From JBBATK01 sp044228685 (GTDB lineage Bacteria; Bacteroidota; Ignavibacteria; Kapaibacteriales; NICIL-2): a stretch of 64,000 bases of DNA. Shown piece after piece: positions 34,808 to 43,086 of this stretch (position 1 is its first letter; every line of letters begins with the position of its first letter). The notes beneath the pieces were generated by a model. That model was given only the letters and a program-made list of their open reading frames with translations. It did not search any database and was not told the DNA's origin. The translations under genes were made by a program, and so were the position numbers. The stretch is taken from assembly GCA_044228685.1 (NCBI GenBank), contig JBGAUL010000010.1, forward strand, positions 1-64,000, given 5' to 3'.

Positions 34808-37066
34808 ATGCTCAAGATCAGGAAGATCAGATCAGGTATCTCGGAATTACTTCGTTGTCGCAAAGCTCTCTTGTGTCTTGTTGCACTACTTTGCGCAAGC
34901 TCAATCCACGTCCTTGCGCAATCCACAATCGCAGGCGTTGTCGTCGATTCCGCCGATGCCTCTTTGCTACAAGGTGCAACTGTCCGTGTGCTGAACACTT
35001 CAGTAGGTGCTATTAGCTCGCGCAAAGGACAGTTTGTCTTTCACGGTCTGCGTTCAGGTTCCTATGTCGTCGATGTTACCTTGCTTGGATACACGCACGC
35101 CAAAGTGAAGTGTTCGGTAAGCGACAAAGACTCAATATTCCTGCGCATCGAACTTGTCCCACAAGCAATTCAATCGAGCGAAATCGTTGTATCTGCCAAC
35201 AAGCGTGTGCAAGCTGTACAAGATGTGCCGCTGAGTATTGCAGTTGTTGATGCTTCGGCACTCGCGAATCGCAATTCTACGAAGCTCGACGAAGCACTGC
35301 GCTATGTTCCGGGAGTAAACGTTGCTCAGAGTCAAGTTGATATTCGTGGTACCTCAGGTTTTGCCTATGGACTTGGATCACGCACCTCACTGCTGCTCGA
35401 CAATTTCCCAATGCTAAGCGCGGACAACGGCGATATCTCTTTTGATGCGCTTCCGATGTTTGCCATCAATCGAATTGAAATAGTAAAGGGTTCCGGATCA
35501 GCTCTCTATGGATCCGGTGCTATTGGTGGAGTCGTTAACGTGATCACAAAGGACGCACCACCGGAAGCCCTGACTCAGCTTCGTGCGTATTCCGGTGCCT
35601 ACACGAAGCCTCGTTACGACGACTGGGTTTGGACGCAACGATTGCTTCGTATGGAGGGAATTGACGCTTCCTATGCAAAGAGTTTTGGTCCTTTCAGCAT
35701 CGTCACTGCAGCCGGTATTCGCGCCGACGATACGCACTTACAAGACGCTGATTCCTTCCGTTCGTCTTTATACTGCAAAGCTACCTACGCACCAAGCACG
35801 GCATCGCAATTCATGATCTTCGGTCAGTACGCCTATGAAGATCACGCGAATTTCCTGAATTGGCAGAACGTTCAACACGCCACAATGCCGGTGCTGAATG
35901 TGAATGGTGTGATTAGAATTTTCTCAAGCAAACTTGCCTTGGGTACAGAATACAAAACGCAGATCGACGAGTCGAGCTTTGCTGTGTTCCGTGGAAGCGT
36001 GTATCGAACCTGGTATAACAACAGTGCGCCAGCTACAAGCACAGACTTCTTGGCTTCAACCGCAACAGTATTCAATACCGAAGGTCAGTTTACTACCTAT
36101 GTCAATCCAAAAATTGCCCTCACTGCAGGGATAAACATTACCGCCAATAACGTCGAGTCTCAACAAACAAACGGTAACCAACTCCAACTCATTGCCGCGG
36201 GTTACGGTCAGACGGAGTTTTCAAACTTGGATGATATCATCGTTACTCTTGGCGGACGTATCGATGTCGAAAAGACGCGCAATGAAAACAAGAATATTGA
36301 GTTGTCGCCAAAGCTCGGAATTAGCTACAAAGCTATGCCGGGTACTAATCTTCGATTGAGTGTTGGACGCTCATTTAGAGCTCCTTCGGTTATGGAGCGC
36401 TATGCGACGATTCGCTTTGCCGGTTTTACGGTTGGACATAATATCAATCTCAAGCCGGAGAAGGGATGGTCGTTTGAGGTCGGTGGAGAACAGACTTTTA
36501 GTCTCTTCAATCTTCCATGGAATCTCGATCTCACACTCTTTCAAAACGAATTGTACGAATTGATTGAGCCACAGTTTGTTGTGAGCTCAACCAAATCAGA
36601 AATTCAGTTTGTCAATGTTACGCGGGCTCGAATTCAAGGAGTAGAGGCCGACGTGAAGACGTGGATTATCCCTAAGCTTCTCGGTGTACAAAGCTCTTTG
36701 ACCCTTATGAATCCCATTGATCTGAGCACGAACACAACCTTGACATATCGTCACAAGTTGATGTGGATCTCTGGTTTGATGGCAACGTGGAATAACTTTG
36801 AGTTTCAGTTGGATTATCGCTACTTATCACGACAAGAAACTGCGGACGAAAGAATCGTCAATCTCGGATTGGTCGTTAACGGAGACATTCGCGTCCCGAT
36901 CCACGTCGTGGATGCTCGCATAATTTACGATCTGCAAAAAGCATCTCTTGCGCCACTTCGCATCACTCTCAATGCGAGGAATCTGCTCGACTATTACTAT
37001 GTCGAAATACCGGGCAACCTTGCTGCCACTCGTTCTCTGAGCATTCAGCTTGATGTAAGCTTCTAA
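34808..37066 (+). CDS. TonB-dependent outer-membrane receptor with N-terminal carboxypeptidase-regulatory-like domain
   Basis: A 752-residue protein. Signal peptide runs to about HVLA (residue 37). Residues about 40-115 form a CarboxypepD_reg-like beta sandwich (TIAGVVVDSADASLLQGATV; GSYVVDVTLLGYT), typical of Bacteroidota receptors. The plug domain (about 130-240) has VPLSIAVVDASAL, RGTSGFAYGLGSRTSLLLD and the KGSGSALYGSGAIGGVVNV signature. The rest is a 22-strand barrel with SVGRSFRAPSVMERYA and a C-terminal phenylalanine (LDVSF), as needed for BAM insertion. Substrate unknown: iron complexes, cobalamin or a polymer are all possible. It is coupled to the upstream lipoprotein gene and convergent with a T9SS cargo gene. 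Confidence 0.93.
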   Translation: MLKIRKIRSGISELLRCRKALLCLVALLCASSIHVLAQSTIAGVVVDSADASLLQGATVRVLNTSVGAISSRKGQFVFHGLRSGSYVVDVTLLGYTHAKVKCSVSDKDSIFLRIELVPQAIQSSEIVVSANKRVQAVQDVPLSIAVVDASALANRNSTKLDEALRYVPGVNVAQSQVDIRGTSGFAYGLGSRTSLLLDNFPMLSADNGDISFDALPMFAINRIEIVKGSGSALYGSGAIGGVVNVITKDAPPEALTQLRAYSGAYTKPRYDDWVWTQRLLRMEGIDASYAKSFGPFSIVTAAGIRADDTHLQDADSFRSSLYCKATYAPSTASQFMIFGQYAYEDHANFLNWQNVQHATMPVLNVNGVIRIFSSKLALGTEYKTQIDESSFAVFRGSVYRTWYNNSAPATSTDFLASTATVFNTEGQFTTYVNPKIALTAGINITANNVESQQTNGNQLQLIAAGYGQTEFSNLDDIIVTLGGRIDVEKTRNENKNIELSPKLGISYKAMPGTNLRLSVGRSFRAPSVMERYATIRFAGFTVGHNINLKPEKGWSFEVGGEQTFSLFNLPWNLDLTLFQNELYELIEPQFVVSSTKSEIQFVNVTRARIQGVEADVKTWIIPKLLGVQSSLTLMNPIDLSTNTTLTYRHKLMWISGLMATWNNFEFQLDYRYLSRQETADERIVNLGLVVNGDIRVPIHVVDARIIYDLQKASLAPLRITLNARNLLDYYYVEIPGNLAATRSLSIQLDVSF

Positions 37067-37082
37067 GAAGTCGGAGCTTGAA

Positions 37083-37901
37083 TTATTTCTGTAGTATGAT
37101 TCGCTCTTGTACAACGTCAACACCGTCGCGTGCAATGAGCATGTAGCTGCCTGATGAGTTTTCGCTGAGATTGATGTGATAGACATCAAGTGGGCGCGGC
37201 TGATTCCAGGTGCTTGAGAATACCGGACGTCCGCTCATGTCTACAACGCTTAATTCAATGTTACCTTCAAAATCAGACTCAAGCTGTACGCTGATAATAC
37301 CATTTGTTGGATTCGGATAAATGCGGAGTCGCGCATCGCGATTGCGTGAAGCACCACTACTATGTGTGTGATCGACGCGCAAAGTGTTCGATAGTGATGT
37401 GCAGCCGTATTCGTTGACTGACATGACGGCGTATTCACCTTTTTGTTCGATGCGTAGCGAGGATTCATCATGTCCTTCAAGTGCATGTCCATTGAGATAC
37501 CACACGTAGTGTTCTGCAGCTGCGGTTACAAGTAGGGTGTCTGCTTGAACGATCGGAGGTTTAGGAACGGTTGGTCGAATGACAACTTCAACGCTGTTCG
37601 ACTTGGCAAAACAGAGTCCGTCGTTGCTGACGCCGCAGCTGTACAATCCCGATGCTTCAGCAGAACTGACGATGATACTGCGCGTGTGTGCTCCATTGGA
37701 CCACTGATAAAACGCAAAACCTTCACCTGCGTCGAGGCGCACAGCTGATCCAGCGCATTGTGCTGAACATGCTGAGCTGAGGACTTGCGGATGAAGCGAC
37801 AAGCAGTCGGTGCTCTGACCTTGCACCGCTACCACAGCTCTGGTGCCGATGATGATAAAGAGCAAGGTAAAACGACGCAGTGCTTTTGGAACGATGAGCA
37901 T
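37083..37901 (-). CDS. Small secreted Ig-like protein with T9SS sorting domain
   Basis: With ATG 37901 the protein is 272 residues, starting with a basic-hydrophobic export signal (KALRRFTLLFIIIGTRAVVAV). It has two Ig/PKD-like segments of the kind seen before T9SS tails (YQWSNGAHTRSI...GLYSCGVSNDG and HYVWYLNGHALEG), with paired cysteines. The C-terminal 75 residues form a type-A T9SS domain (RIYPNPTNGIISVQL ... ENSSGSYMLIARDG) that ends ILQK rather than His. Function is unknown; it may be an adhesin or mere surface decoration. It is convergent with the TonB receptor, with 16 bp between their stops. Confidence 0.8.
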   Translation of the reverse strand: MLIVPKALRRFTLLFIIIGTRAVVAVQGQSTDCLSLHPQVLSSACSAQCAGSAVRLDAGEGFAFYQWSNGAHTRSIIVSSAEASGLYSCGVSNDGLCFAKSNSVEVVIRPTVPKPPIVQADTLLVTAAAEHYVWYLNGHALEGHDESSLRIEQKGEYAVMSVNEYGCTSLSNTLRVDHTHSSGASRNRDARLRIYPNPTNGIISVQLESDFEGNIELSVVDMSGRPVFSSTWNQPRPLDVYHINLSENSSGSYMLIARDGVDVVQERIILQK

Positions 37902-38186
37902 AAGAATCCAGAGAATGTCTGGTTTGAAGTTGAGCCGCGTCTCCATCGCAGTGCGTACGTTCCTTCATACCTGAGCAAAGTGCGCAAAGAGGCAAGGACA
38001 ATCAATCAGTACAAGTACCGAATTCTTGATTCTGTCCGCCGTACAGTCGCTATGTTGGCTCCCATTCAGATCGAACAGAATCTTGTCATTCCGAGGCGTT
38101 TTTCGTCTTCAATCTCACTCTACCATAAAGTTTGAACTTGTTCGTTTATAGATACTCAATGTTGCAACATCAATTTGGAGGACACT

Positions 38187-38906
38187 GTGGGTAATACAAC
38201 CATTCTTCATCGAGCTGACGAACGAGGTCATGCAAATCATGGTTGGTTGGATACCTACCATACCTTCAGTTTTGCCAGTTTTTATGATCCTTCTCGACTC
38301 CATTTCGGCGTCTTGAGAGTACTGAACGACGATGTGGTGATTGGTGGCGCCGGTTTTGGACGTCATCCTCACGACAACATGGAGATTTTCACCGTCCCAT
38401 TTACGGGTGCATTAGAACATGCCGATAGCATGGGTCATACCGAAGTGATTCGTCCGCATGACGTTCAAGTCATGAGTGCCGGTACCGGTCTGTTGCATTC
38501 CGAATACAACGCATCTGCCCAAGAAGCCGTCAACTTTGCACAGATTTGGATAATCCCTGACAAGCGAAACGTCGAACCGAGATATGATCAGAAAAGCTTT
38601 GATCCCACGCAGATGAAAAACGTATTGCAGCTTCTGATTTCACCGGACGCTGAACAGGGAAGTCTATGGTTGCACCAACAGCTGTGGGTTTATCGCAGTT
38701 CACTTGACAAGTCACAGACGATCTCGTACAGTCCTCGACGAGAATCTAATGGACTCTATCTCTTTGTTATCGAAGGCAGCGTCAATGTCGCGGGCGAGCA
38801 GCTCAAGCGTCGTGATGGCATCGGAATAACTGACGCAACATCAATTGAAATCCAAGCCAGCGAAGACAGCTATTTCCTGCTGCTCGATGTGCCTATGTCA
38901 TTGTAA
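38187..38906 (+). CDS. Pirin-family protein (YhaK-like, quercetinase-type bicupin)
   Basis: Start assigned to GTG 38187 because GGAGG lies five bases upstream (38177-38181); the longer frame begins with TTG inside that site. The 239-residue protein begins with the family signature HRADERGHANHGWLDTYHTFSF. The N-terminal cupin keeps the metal ligands His60, His62, His104 and Glu106 (RHPHDNMEIF; GLLHSEYN). The C-terminal cupin lacks them, as usual. Pirins of this kind act as metal-dependent dioxygenases in vitro or as redox-sensing regulators. It precedes the nitroreductase by 16 bp, probably as an operon linked to redox stress. Confidence 0.92.
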   Translation: MGNTTILHRADERGHANHGWLDTYHTFSFASFYDPSRLHFGVLRVLNDDVVIGGAGFGRHPHDNMEIFTVPFTGALEHADSMGHTEVIRPHDVQVMSAGTGLLHSEYNASAQEAVNFAQIWIIPDKRNVEPRYDQKSFDPTQMKNVLQLLISPDAEQGSLWLHQQLWVYRSSLDKSQTISYSPRRESNGLYLFVIEGSVNVAGEQLKRRDGIGITDATSIEIQASEDSYFLLLDVPMSL

Positions 38907-38922
38907 ATCCAAAGCAATACCC

Positions 38923-39549
38923 ATGAAAGATCTCATTTTTGTCAAGCACGCTAAAACACACAAGCCAGTCGCAGATTTTATACGCGGACGATTTAGTCCA
39001 CGAACATTTTCAACGCAACCCATCGATCAAGAAGACCTCGATACTCTGTTTGAAGCGGCGTCATGGTCGGCGAGCAGTTCCAATCTTCAACCATGGCTTT
39101 ACATCTACGCGCATCGTGACACACCGGAATTCGATCAAATGTTCGAATGCCTAAATCCCGCAAATCAAGTCTGGGCTAAAGACGCGGCAGTGCTCATCCT
39201 GTGCGTTGCCAATACTTTAACCTCGAATGAAAAAATCAACCGCTTTGCGACGCACGATTTGGGAATGGCAAATGCGACGATGTTGCTGCAGGCTCATACG
39301 ATGAACATCTACGGACGAATGATGGGGGGCTACGATCTGAGTAAAGTCATTGAAACATATAAGATTCCGCAGACTTTCGAAGCCTCGACTATCATTGCCC
39401 TAGGCTATCTGGGTCATCTGGAAGGCAAAGACCAGAGCTTCATCGAACGTGAGATGAAACCACGTACACGCAAAGGCCTCGACAGCTTCACCTACAGTCG
39501 CTCGCCCTTTATAGACATACCCGACGGACACGGCATAGGCGTAGATTAA
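38923..39549 (+). CDS. Nitroreductase-family FMN oxidoreductase
   Basis: A 208-residue flavoprotein of the nitroreductase fold. The start at 38923 places RFSPRTFSTQPI near residue 30 as in the family; the 38845 ORF start overlaps the pirin gene. The FMN phosphate and ring contacts are seen in SPRTF and ASWSASSSNLQPW, then HDLGMANATMLLQAH and an IIALGYLG segment close to the end. The natural substrate is unknown; quinones or nitro compounds are common. It is cotranscribed with pirin and followed by a strong terminator at 39684. Confidence 0.9.
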   Translation: MKDLIFVKHAKTHKPVADFIRGRFSPRTFSTQPIDQEDLDTLFEAASWSASSSNLQPWLYIYAHRDTPEFDQMFECLNPANQVWAKDAAVLILCVANTLTSNEKINRFATHDLGMANATMLLQAHTMNIYGRMMGGYDLSKVIETYKIPQTFEASTIIALGYLGHLEGKDQSFIEREMKPRTRKGLDSFTYSRSPFIDIPDGHGIGVD

Positions 39550-39683
39550 GTCGAGCACTTGCAAGCGCATACCTTCACAAGAAGTGCCACACATTTAGAA
39601 TCGCCAGTCGTATTGAGTTTGAATCATTCTGAGGACTAGAGCATCTTCTCCTCAGATTACCCACGGCGTCCCACACATCCATC

Positions 39684-39711
39684 AAAAATGGTCGATTCTC
39701 TGACCATTTTT
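39684..39711. terminator. Intrinsic terminator after the pirin-nitroreductase operon
   Basis: AAAAATGGTC and GACCATTTTT form a perfect 10-bp stem with an eight-base loop, ending in five T on the plus strand and on the minus strand. It lies 135 bp after the nitroreductase stop. Confidence 0.85.
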
Positions 39712-39903
39712 CCCTCTGATACGATAATCTAGACGGAAATCCCGCTTTTTTTGTCATTTAAGCATCAATTGCCGTCCTAGCGACATTCTCAGACCGGCTC
39801 GTCACGGTTTTTGACCTGCATAGGTGGCTTGTCAAATGAGCGAAAAACAGGTGAAAATTTCAAAAAAGAGGCCGTTTTGCATGGTTGAAATCTTTTTTGA
39901 GAA

Positions 39904-39940
39904 AAAGTGGTAAAAAGTGGGAGATTTTGTGAGAAGTTGT
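39904..39940 (+). promoter_or_regulatory. Candidate MraZ operator: direct repeats with a 10-bp period
   Basis: AAAGTGG occurs at 39904-39910 and again exactly 10 bp later at 39914-39920; weaker matches (ATTTTGT, AAGTTGT) continue the 10-bp phase at 39924 and 39934. Known MraZ boxes are TGGGN or AAAGTG[TG] direct repeats with 10-bp spacing upstream of mraZ, and the array here lies 45 bp before the mraZ ATG. Established knowledge says MraZ represses its own dcw operon through such repeats; the match is by eye. Confidence 0.7.
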
Positions 39941-39984
39941 TTTATTTTTGTGCGCTATCAATGCACGCACACTGAGCACCTACG

Positions 39985-40425
39985 ATGCCGGGATTCAAAG
40001 GACAGGAATCATACTCAATTGACGCCAAGGGGAGGGTGAACATTCCTTTGAAGATGCGGCGGGTGATTACACCGGAGTCGAACGACACTTTTGTGTTAAC
40101 CCGGGGAACGAACAAGTGTGTTGAAGCGTTTCCGCTTGAAGATTGGAAGAAGTACGAAGAGAAATTATCGCGATTGAATCACAGTCATGAAAAAGATCGC
40201 TTTTTTCTTCGCATGATATTGTCATGGTGTGAAGAGGTTGTGATGGACGCACAGCAGCGAATCACAATTCCTCGTAAGCACTTGGATTTTGCCGGTATTT
40301 CAAACAAGGTGACGATTGTTGGCGTAATGGATCGCATCGAGTTGTGGAATCCCGAAGAGTTTGAAAAGTATCAGAATAGCTTTACTGAATCCTACGAGCA
40401 GGTCGCAGCGGCTGTCATGACATAG
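39985..40425 (+). CDS. mraZ: Transcriptional regulator MraZ
   Basis: MraZ is a ring-forming DNA-binding protein with two AbrB-like half-domains that regulates the division/cell-wall operon. The 146-residue protein begins with MPGFKGQESYSIDAKGRVNIP (first AbrB module) and has the second DAQQRITIPRKHLDFAG at about 91. Its start lies 45 bp after the AAAGTGG repeats to which it probably binds. It is followed after 10 bp by rsmH, but not by ftsL, ftsI or mur genes as would be expected. Confidence 0.95.
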   Translation: MPGFKGQESYSIDAKGRVNIPLKMRRVITPESNDTFVLTRGTNKCVEAFPLEDWKKYEEKLSRLNHSHEKDRFFLRMILSWCEEVVMDAQQRITIPRKHLDFAGISNKVTIVGVMDRIELWNPEEFEKYQNSFTESYEQVAAAVMT

Positions 40426-40435
40426 TGGAGGCCAA

Positions 40436-41410
40436 GTGAGTGCACAACAGGATCAGGAAGCTTTTGAAAATCGAAAAGAACGTGGGTATCACGTACCGGT
40501 CATGCTTTCGGAAACGATTGAGCACTTGGTACGAAATACCGACGGTCTGTATATCGACGGAACGCTTGGCGGCGGCGGGCATGCAGCAGTAATACTGAGG
40601 AAGGTATCACAAAGCGGTCGCCTTGTTTGTTTCGATGCGGATGAGCAAGCAATCAATGAGTGTCGGGGGGCATTTGCTGATGAGCTTGCACGCGGTGAAC
40701 AATCGCGTATTCGACTAGTTCACGGGAACTATGCACAGGTGTGTAGCACAGAGGAAGTGGTGGAGAGCAAGGGAATCAACGGATTCCTATTGGATTTGGG
40801 AGTTTCCTCGTATCAACTTGACCATCCCGCACAGGGAATCAGTCATCGATACGATGCCACTCTGGACATGCGCTTCGGGGGGAGCGGACGTACAGCTGCC
40901 GACATTTTAGCGTCAGCAGAAGAAGTGGAACTCGAACGAATCTTTTGGGAATACGGCGAAGAAAAGCATGCGAGGAAGTTGACGAAGGCAATTATTCAAA
41001 GACGGCGCTTGGCACCGATCACTACCACGGTAGATTTACGAAGGCTGGTGGAGGAATGCGTTCCTCCACCTATTTTTTTATCAACCCTGGCCCGCGTCTT
41101 TCAAGCTCTGCGCATTGCGGTCAATCGTGAGCTTGAGGTTCTCGCCGAGACGCTGGAGTGCATCATTCCTCTCATGGCCCCGGGTGGACGCATAGTCATC
41201 ATCTCCTATCACTCGCTGGAAGATCGCATCGTCAAGACGATCTTTAAGCGTGAATCCCAACACCAACGTCCGCGCTTTCCAGGTGATGTAGAGAAGCTCC
41301 CACGTCTCAAGCTTATCACGCCAAAACCAATTCTTCCGAGCGAGGAAGAAGTTCGCATCAATCCAAGAGCACGATCAGCTAAACTCCGTGTTGCCGAACG
41401 TCTCGCCTAA
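40436..41410 (+). CDS. rsmH: 16S rRNA (cytosine-1402-N4) methyltransferase RsmH
   Basis: RsmH (MraW) methylates the ribosomal P-site base C1402. The start is GTG 40436, with GGAGG six bases upstream, overlapping the mraZ stop region. The 324-residue protein shows HVPVMLSETIEHL, the SAM-binding DGTLGGGGHAA, FDADEQA, and the family signatures LLDLGVSSYQLD and RYDATLDMRFG, plus IISYHSLEDRIVK near 260. It is unusual that the gene is followed by a terminator and a minus-strand gene rather than by the rest of the dcw cluster. Confidence 0.96.
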   Translation: MSAQQDQEAFENRKERGYHVPVMLSETIEHLVRNTDGLYIDGTLGGGGHAAVILRKVSQSGRLVCFDADEQAINECRGAFADELARGEQSRIRLVHGNYAQVCSTEEVVESKGINGFLLDLGVSSYQLDHPAQGISHRYDATLDMRFGGSGRTAADILASAEEVELERIFWEYGEEKHARKLTKAIIQRRRLAPITTTVDLRRLVEECVPPPIFLSTLARVFQALRIAVNRELEVLAETLECIIPLMAPGGRIVIISYHSLEDRIVKTIFKRESQHQRPRFPGDVEKLPRLKLITPKPILPSEEEVRINPRARSAKLRVAERLA

Positions 41411-41490
41411 AAATTCCTTCTCAATTTATCAGCTATAGAAACCGGCCTTAGGCTATTCAATCAGCGTGCGCGTAAGTCTTGCTGAAAAAC

Positions 41491-41517
41491 AAAAAAGCCG
41501 TGATTCTCACCACGGCT
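41491..41517 (-). terminator. Terminator for the DegT-family gene
   Basis: On the minus strand AGCCGTG pairs with CACGGCT (41496-41502 with 41511-41517) and is followed by six T. It lies 29 bp after the aminotransferase stop. The plus strand lacks a T-run, so rsmH may read through. Confidence 0.8.
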
Positions 41518-41546
41518 CCAATCTGCATTTTATTATCACTTCTGAC

Positions 41547-42692
41547 TTAGGCTTTAACGCTTTGTTTCTTGTTTGATTCCGTTGCCGTCTGAGCAAAGAA
41601 ACTCTTGACGTGGTCGGTTACGTAGACGATTTGTTCGTCGGTCATTTCAGGGAACATCGGCAAGGACAAACACTGGTCGCCAAGCTGCTCACTTACTGGG
41701 AAATCGCCCTTCTTATATCCCAAGTGTTGGAAGCACTGTTGCAAGTGCAGCGGCACTGGGTAGTGAAGTCCGGTGCCAATCTCGTGGTCTTGCAAATACT
41801 TCTGCAATGCTTCACGCTGCGGCGTTTGGATTACGAAGAGATGGTAGACGTGACGATGGTTCGGTCTTTCGAAAGGAAGAACGATTTCGGTGCAATCTGC
41901 TAAGAGTTCATAGTAGCGTGAAGCGACGCGACGACGATTATTCGTCCAGTCTTCCAAATGACCAAGCTTGATTCCGAGTACCGCGCCTTGAATGGCTTCC
42001 ATGCGGTAGTTGTGACCGTACATTTCATGATAGTATTTCTTTTCTGAACCGTGGTCACGAATCATCTTGACTTTGCGCGCGAGCTCAGGATTGTTGGTTG
42101 TAACTGCTCCACCTTCGCCGTATGCACCCAAGTTCTTACCCGGATAAAAGCTGAAGGAACAGATATCGCCTAAGCCACCAATCGGCTGTCCGTTGAATAG
42201 TGCATTGTGCGATTGAGCAGCATCTTCTACCAGGTAGATCTTGTGTTTGTCAGCAATGCGACGAAGAGATTCCATGTCTGCTGATTGACCATAAAGGTGT
42301 ACTGCAACGATGGCTTTGGTCTTAGAAGTAATTGCTGCTTCAACCTTTGCTGGATCGATGGTGTAGGTACGCGGATCACAATCCACAAATACCGGCGTTG
42401 CGCCACATAGAGTTGCACCCCAAGCGGTTGCGATAAAAGTATTGGCAGGAATAATGACTTCGTCACCTGCTTGCACGCCCAATGCCCACAATGCCAAGTG
42501 ATTTGCGTCTGTACCACTGCTCACCGCCGAGCAGAATTTTACTTTGTGCATTTCTGCAAATCGTTGCTCAAAAGCAGCGACTTTGGGTCCTAAGACATAA
42601 GCGGTATTGTCCAGAACATCCGTGATTTCGCGTAAAATCTCTTCACGCAAGGGCTTATAGTTGGCTTTGAGATCCAAAAATGGAACACTCAT
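41547..42692 (-). CDS. DegT/DnrJ/EryC1/StrS family sugar aminotransferase
   Basis: A 381-residue PLP enzyme that transfers an amino group to a nucleotide-linked keto-sugar, feeding surface polysaccharide synthesis. Family marks: VPFLDLKANY at the N-terminus, GTDANHLAL, PANTFIATAWG, HLYGQSADM, EDAAQSHNA and the PLP-binding Lys186 in FSFYPGKNLGAYGEGG. The C-terminal domain has YRMEAIQGA and GLHYPVPLHLQ. It is a single gene with no other sugar-nucleotide genes adjacent. A 20-residue Ala/Thr/Ser/Lys tail follows the catalytic domain. Confidence 0.93.
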   Translation of the reverse strand: MSVPFLDLKANYKPLREEILREITDVLDNTAYVLGPKVAAFEQRFAEMHKVKFCSAVSSGTDANHLALWALGVQAGDEVIIPANTFIATAWGATLCGATPVFVDCDPRTYTIDPAKVEAAITSKTKAIVAVHLYGQSADMESLRRIADKHKIYLVEDAAQSHNALFNGQPIGGLGDICSFSFYPGKNLGAYGEGGAVTTNNPELARKVKMIRDHGSEKKYYHEMYGHNYRMEAIQGAVLGIKLGHLEDWTNNRRRVASRYYELLADCTEIVLPFERPNHRHVYHLFVIQTPQREALQKYLQDHEIGTGLHYPVPLHLQQCFQHLGYKKGDFPVSEQLGDQCLSLPMFPEMTDEQIVYVTDHVKSFFAQTATESNKKQSVKA

Positions 42693-43086
42693 ATCGACTC
42701 CTGTGGGGTTAATGGGAACATCCTTGTTCAGTGCAAAATGAATTGCAAGCGCTGTGCCACAATTGAAATTGACGAGGGAGAATTGAAGCCAATCTGCACT
42801 TCAGTAGTCAAGTTTTGTGGTAACTAATAGGATGAAATGGTGTTAATTGGATGATTCTCGTCTGAAGATCAAAAAGTCATGGTACCGAGACAGTCAACTT
42901 TTGAATTCAGATTCAGGCGAATATTTGAATTCTTGTATGAGCTTATTGGCTTATCCGTCATCGACTACGAACTTCTTATTTGTGCATTGCGATTGATGCA
43001 TGATTAAACGTTTAGTCGATGTGGGGAGTCGTATGAGTTCTTCGGGGATCCTTAGCTATCGTAGTTCGAACAAAGCTCTACCTACA
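42693..43086 (+). other. 394-bp intergenic region before the YHYH gene
   Basis: No convincing gene, RNA or terminator was seen. It separates the divergent DegT gene from the YHYH protein and must hold promoters for both. An in-frame extension of the YHYH ORF to 43000 lies within it, but the signal peptide supports the start at 43087. Confidence 0.5.

Larger units (their letters stand above)
39550..39984 (+). other. 435-bp intergenic region between the nitroreductase gene and mraZ
   Basis: It holds no gene. It contains the terminator at 39684-39711 and the MraZ-like direct repeats at 39904-39940, both listed separately. Between them (39712-39903) the DNA is ordinary and AT-rich near the 3' end; promoter elements for mraZ probably lie there but could not be placed with confidence. 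Confidence 0.6.

Noticed and set aside
37785..38135. Plus-strand open frame upstream of the pirin gene
   Set aside because: It lies mostly opposite the T9SS cargo gene, with no ribosome site or family features; it is a shadow frame.
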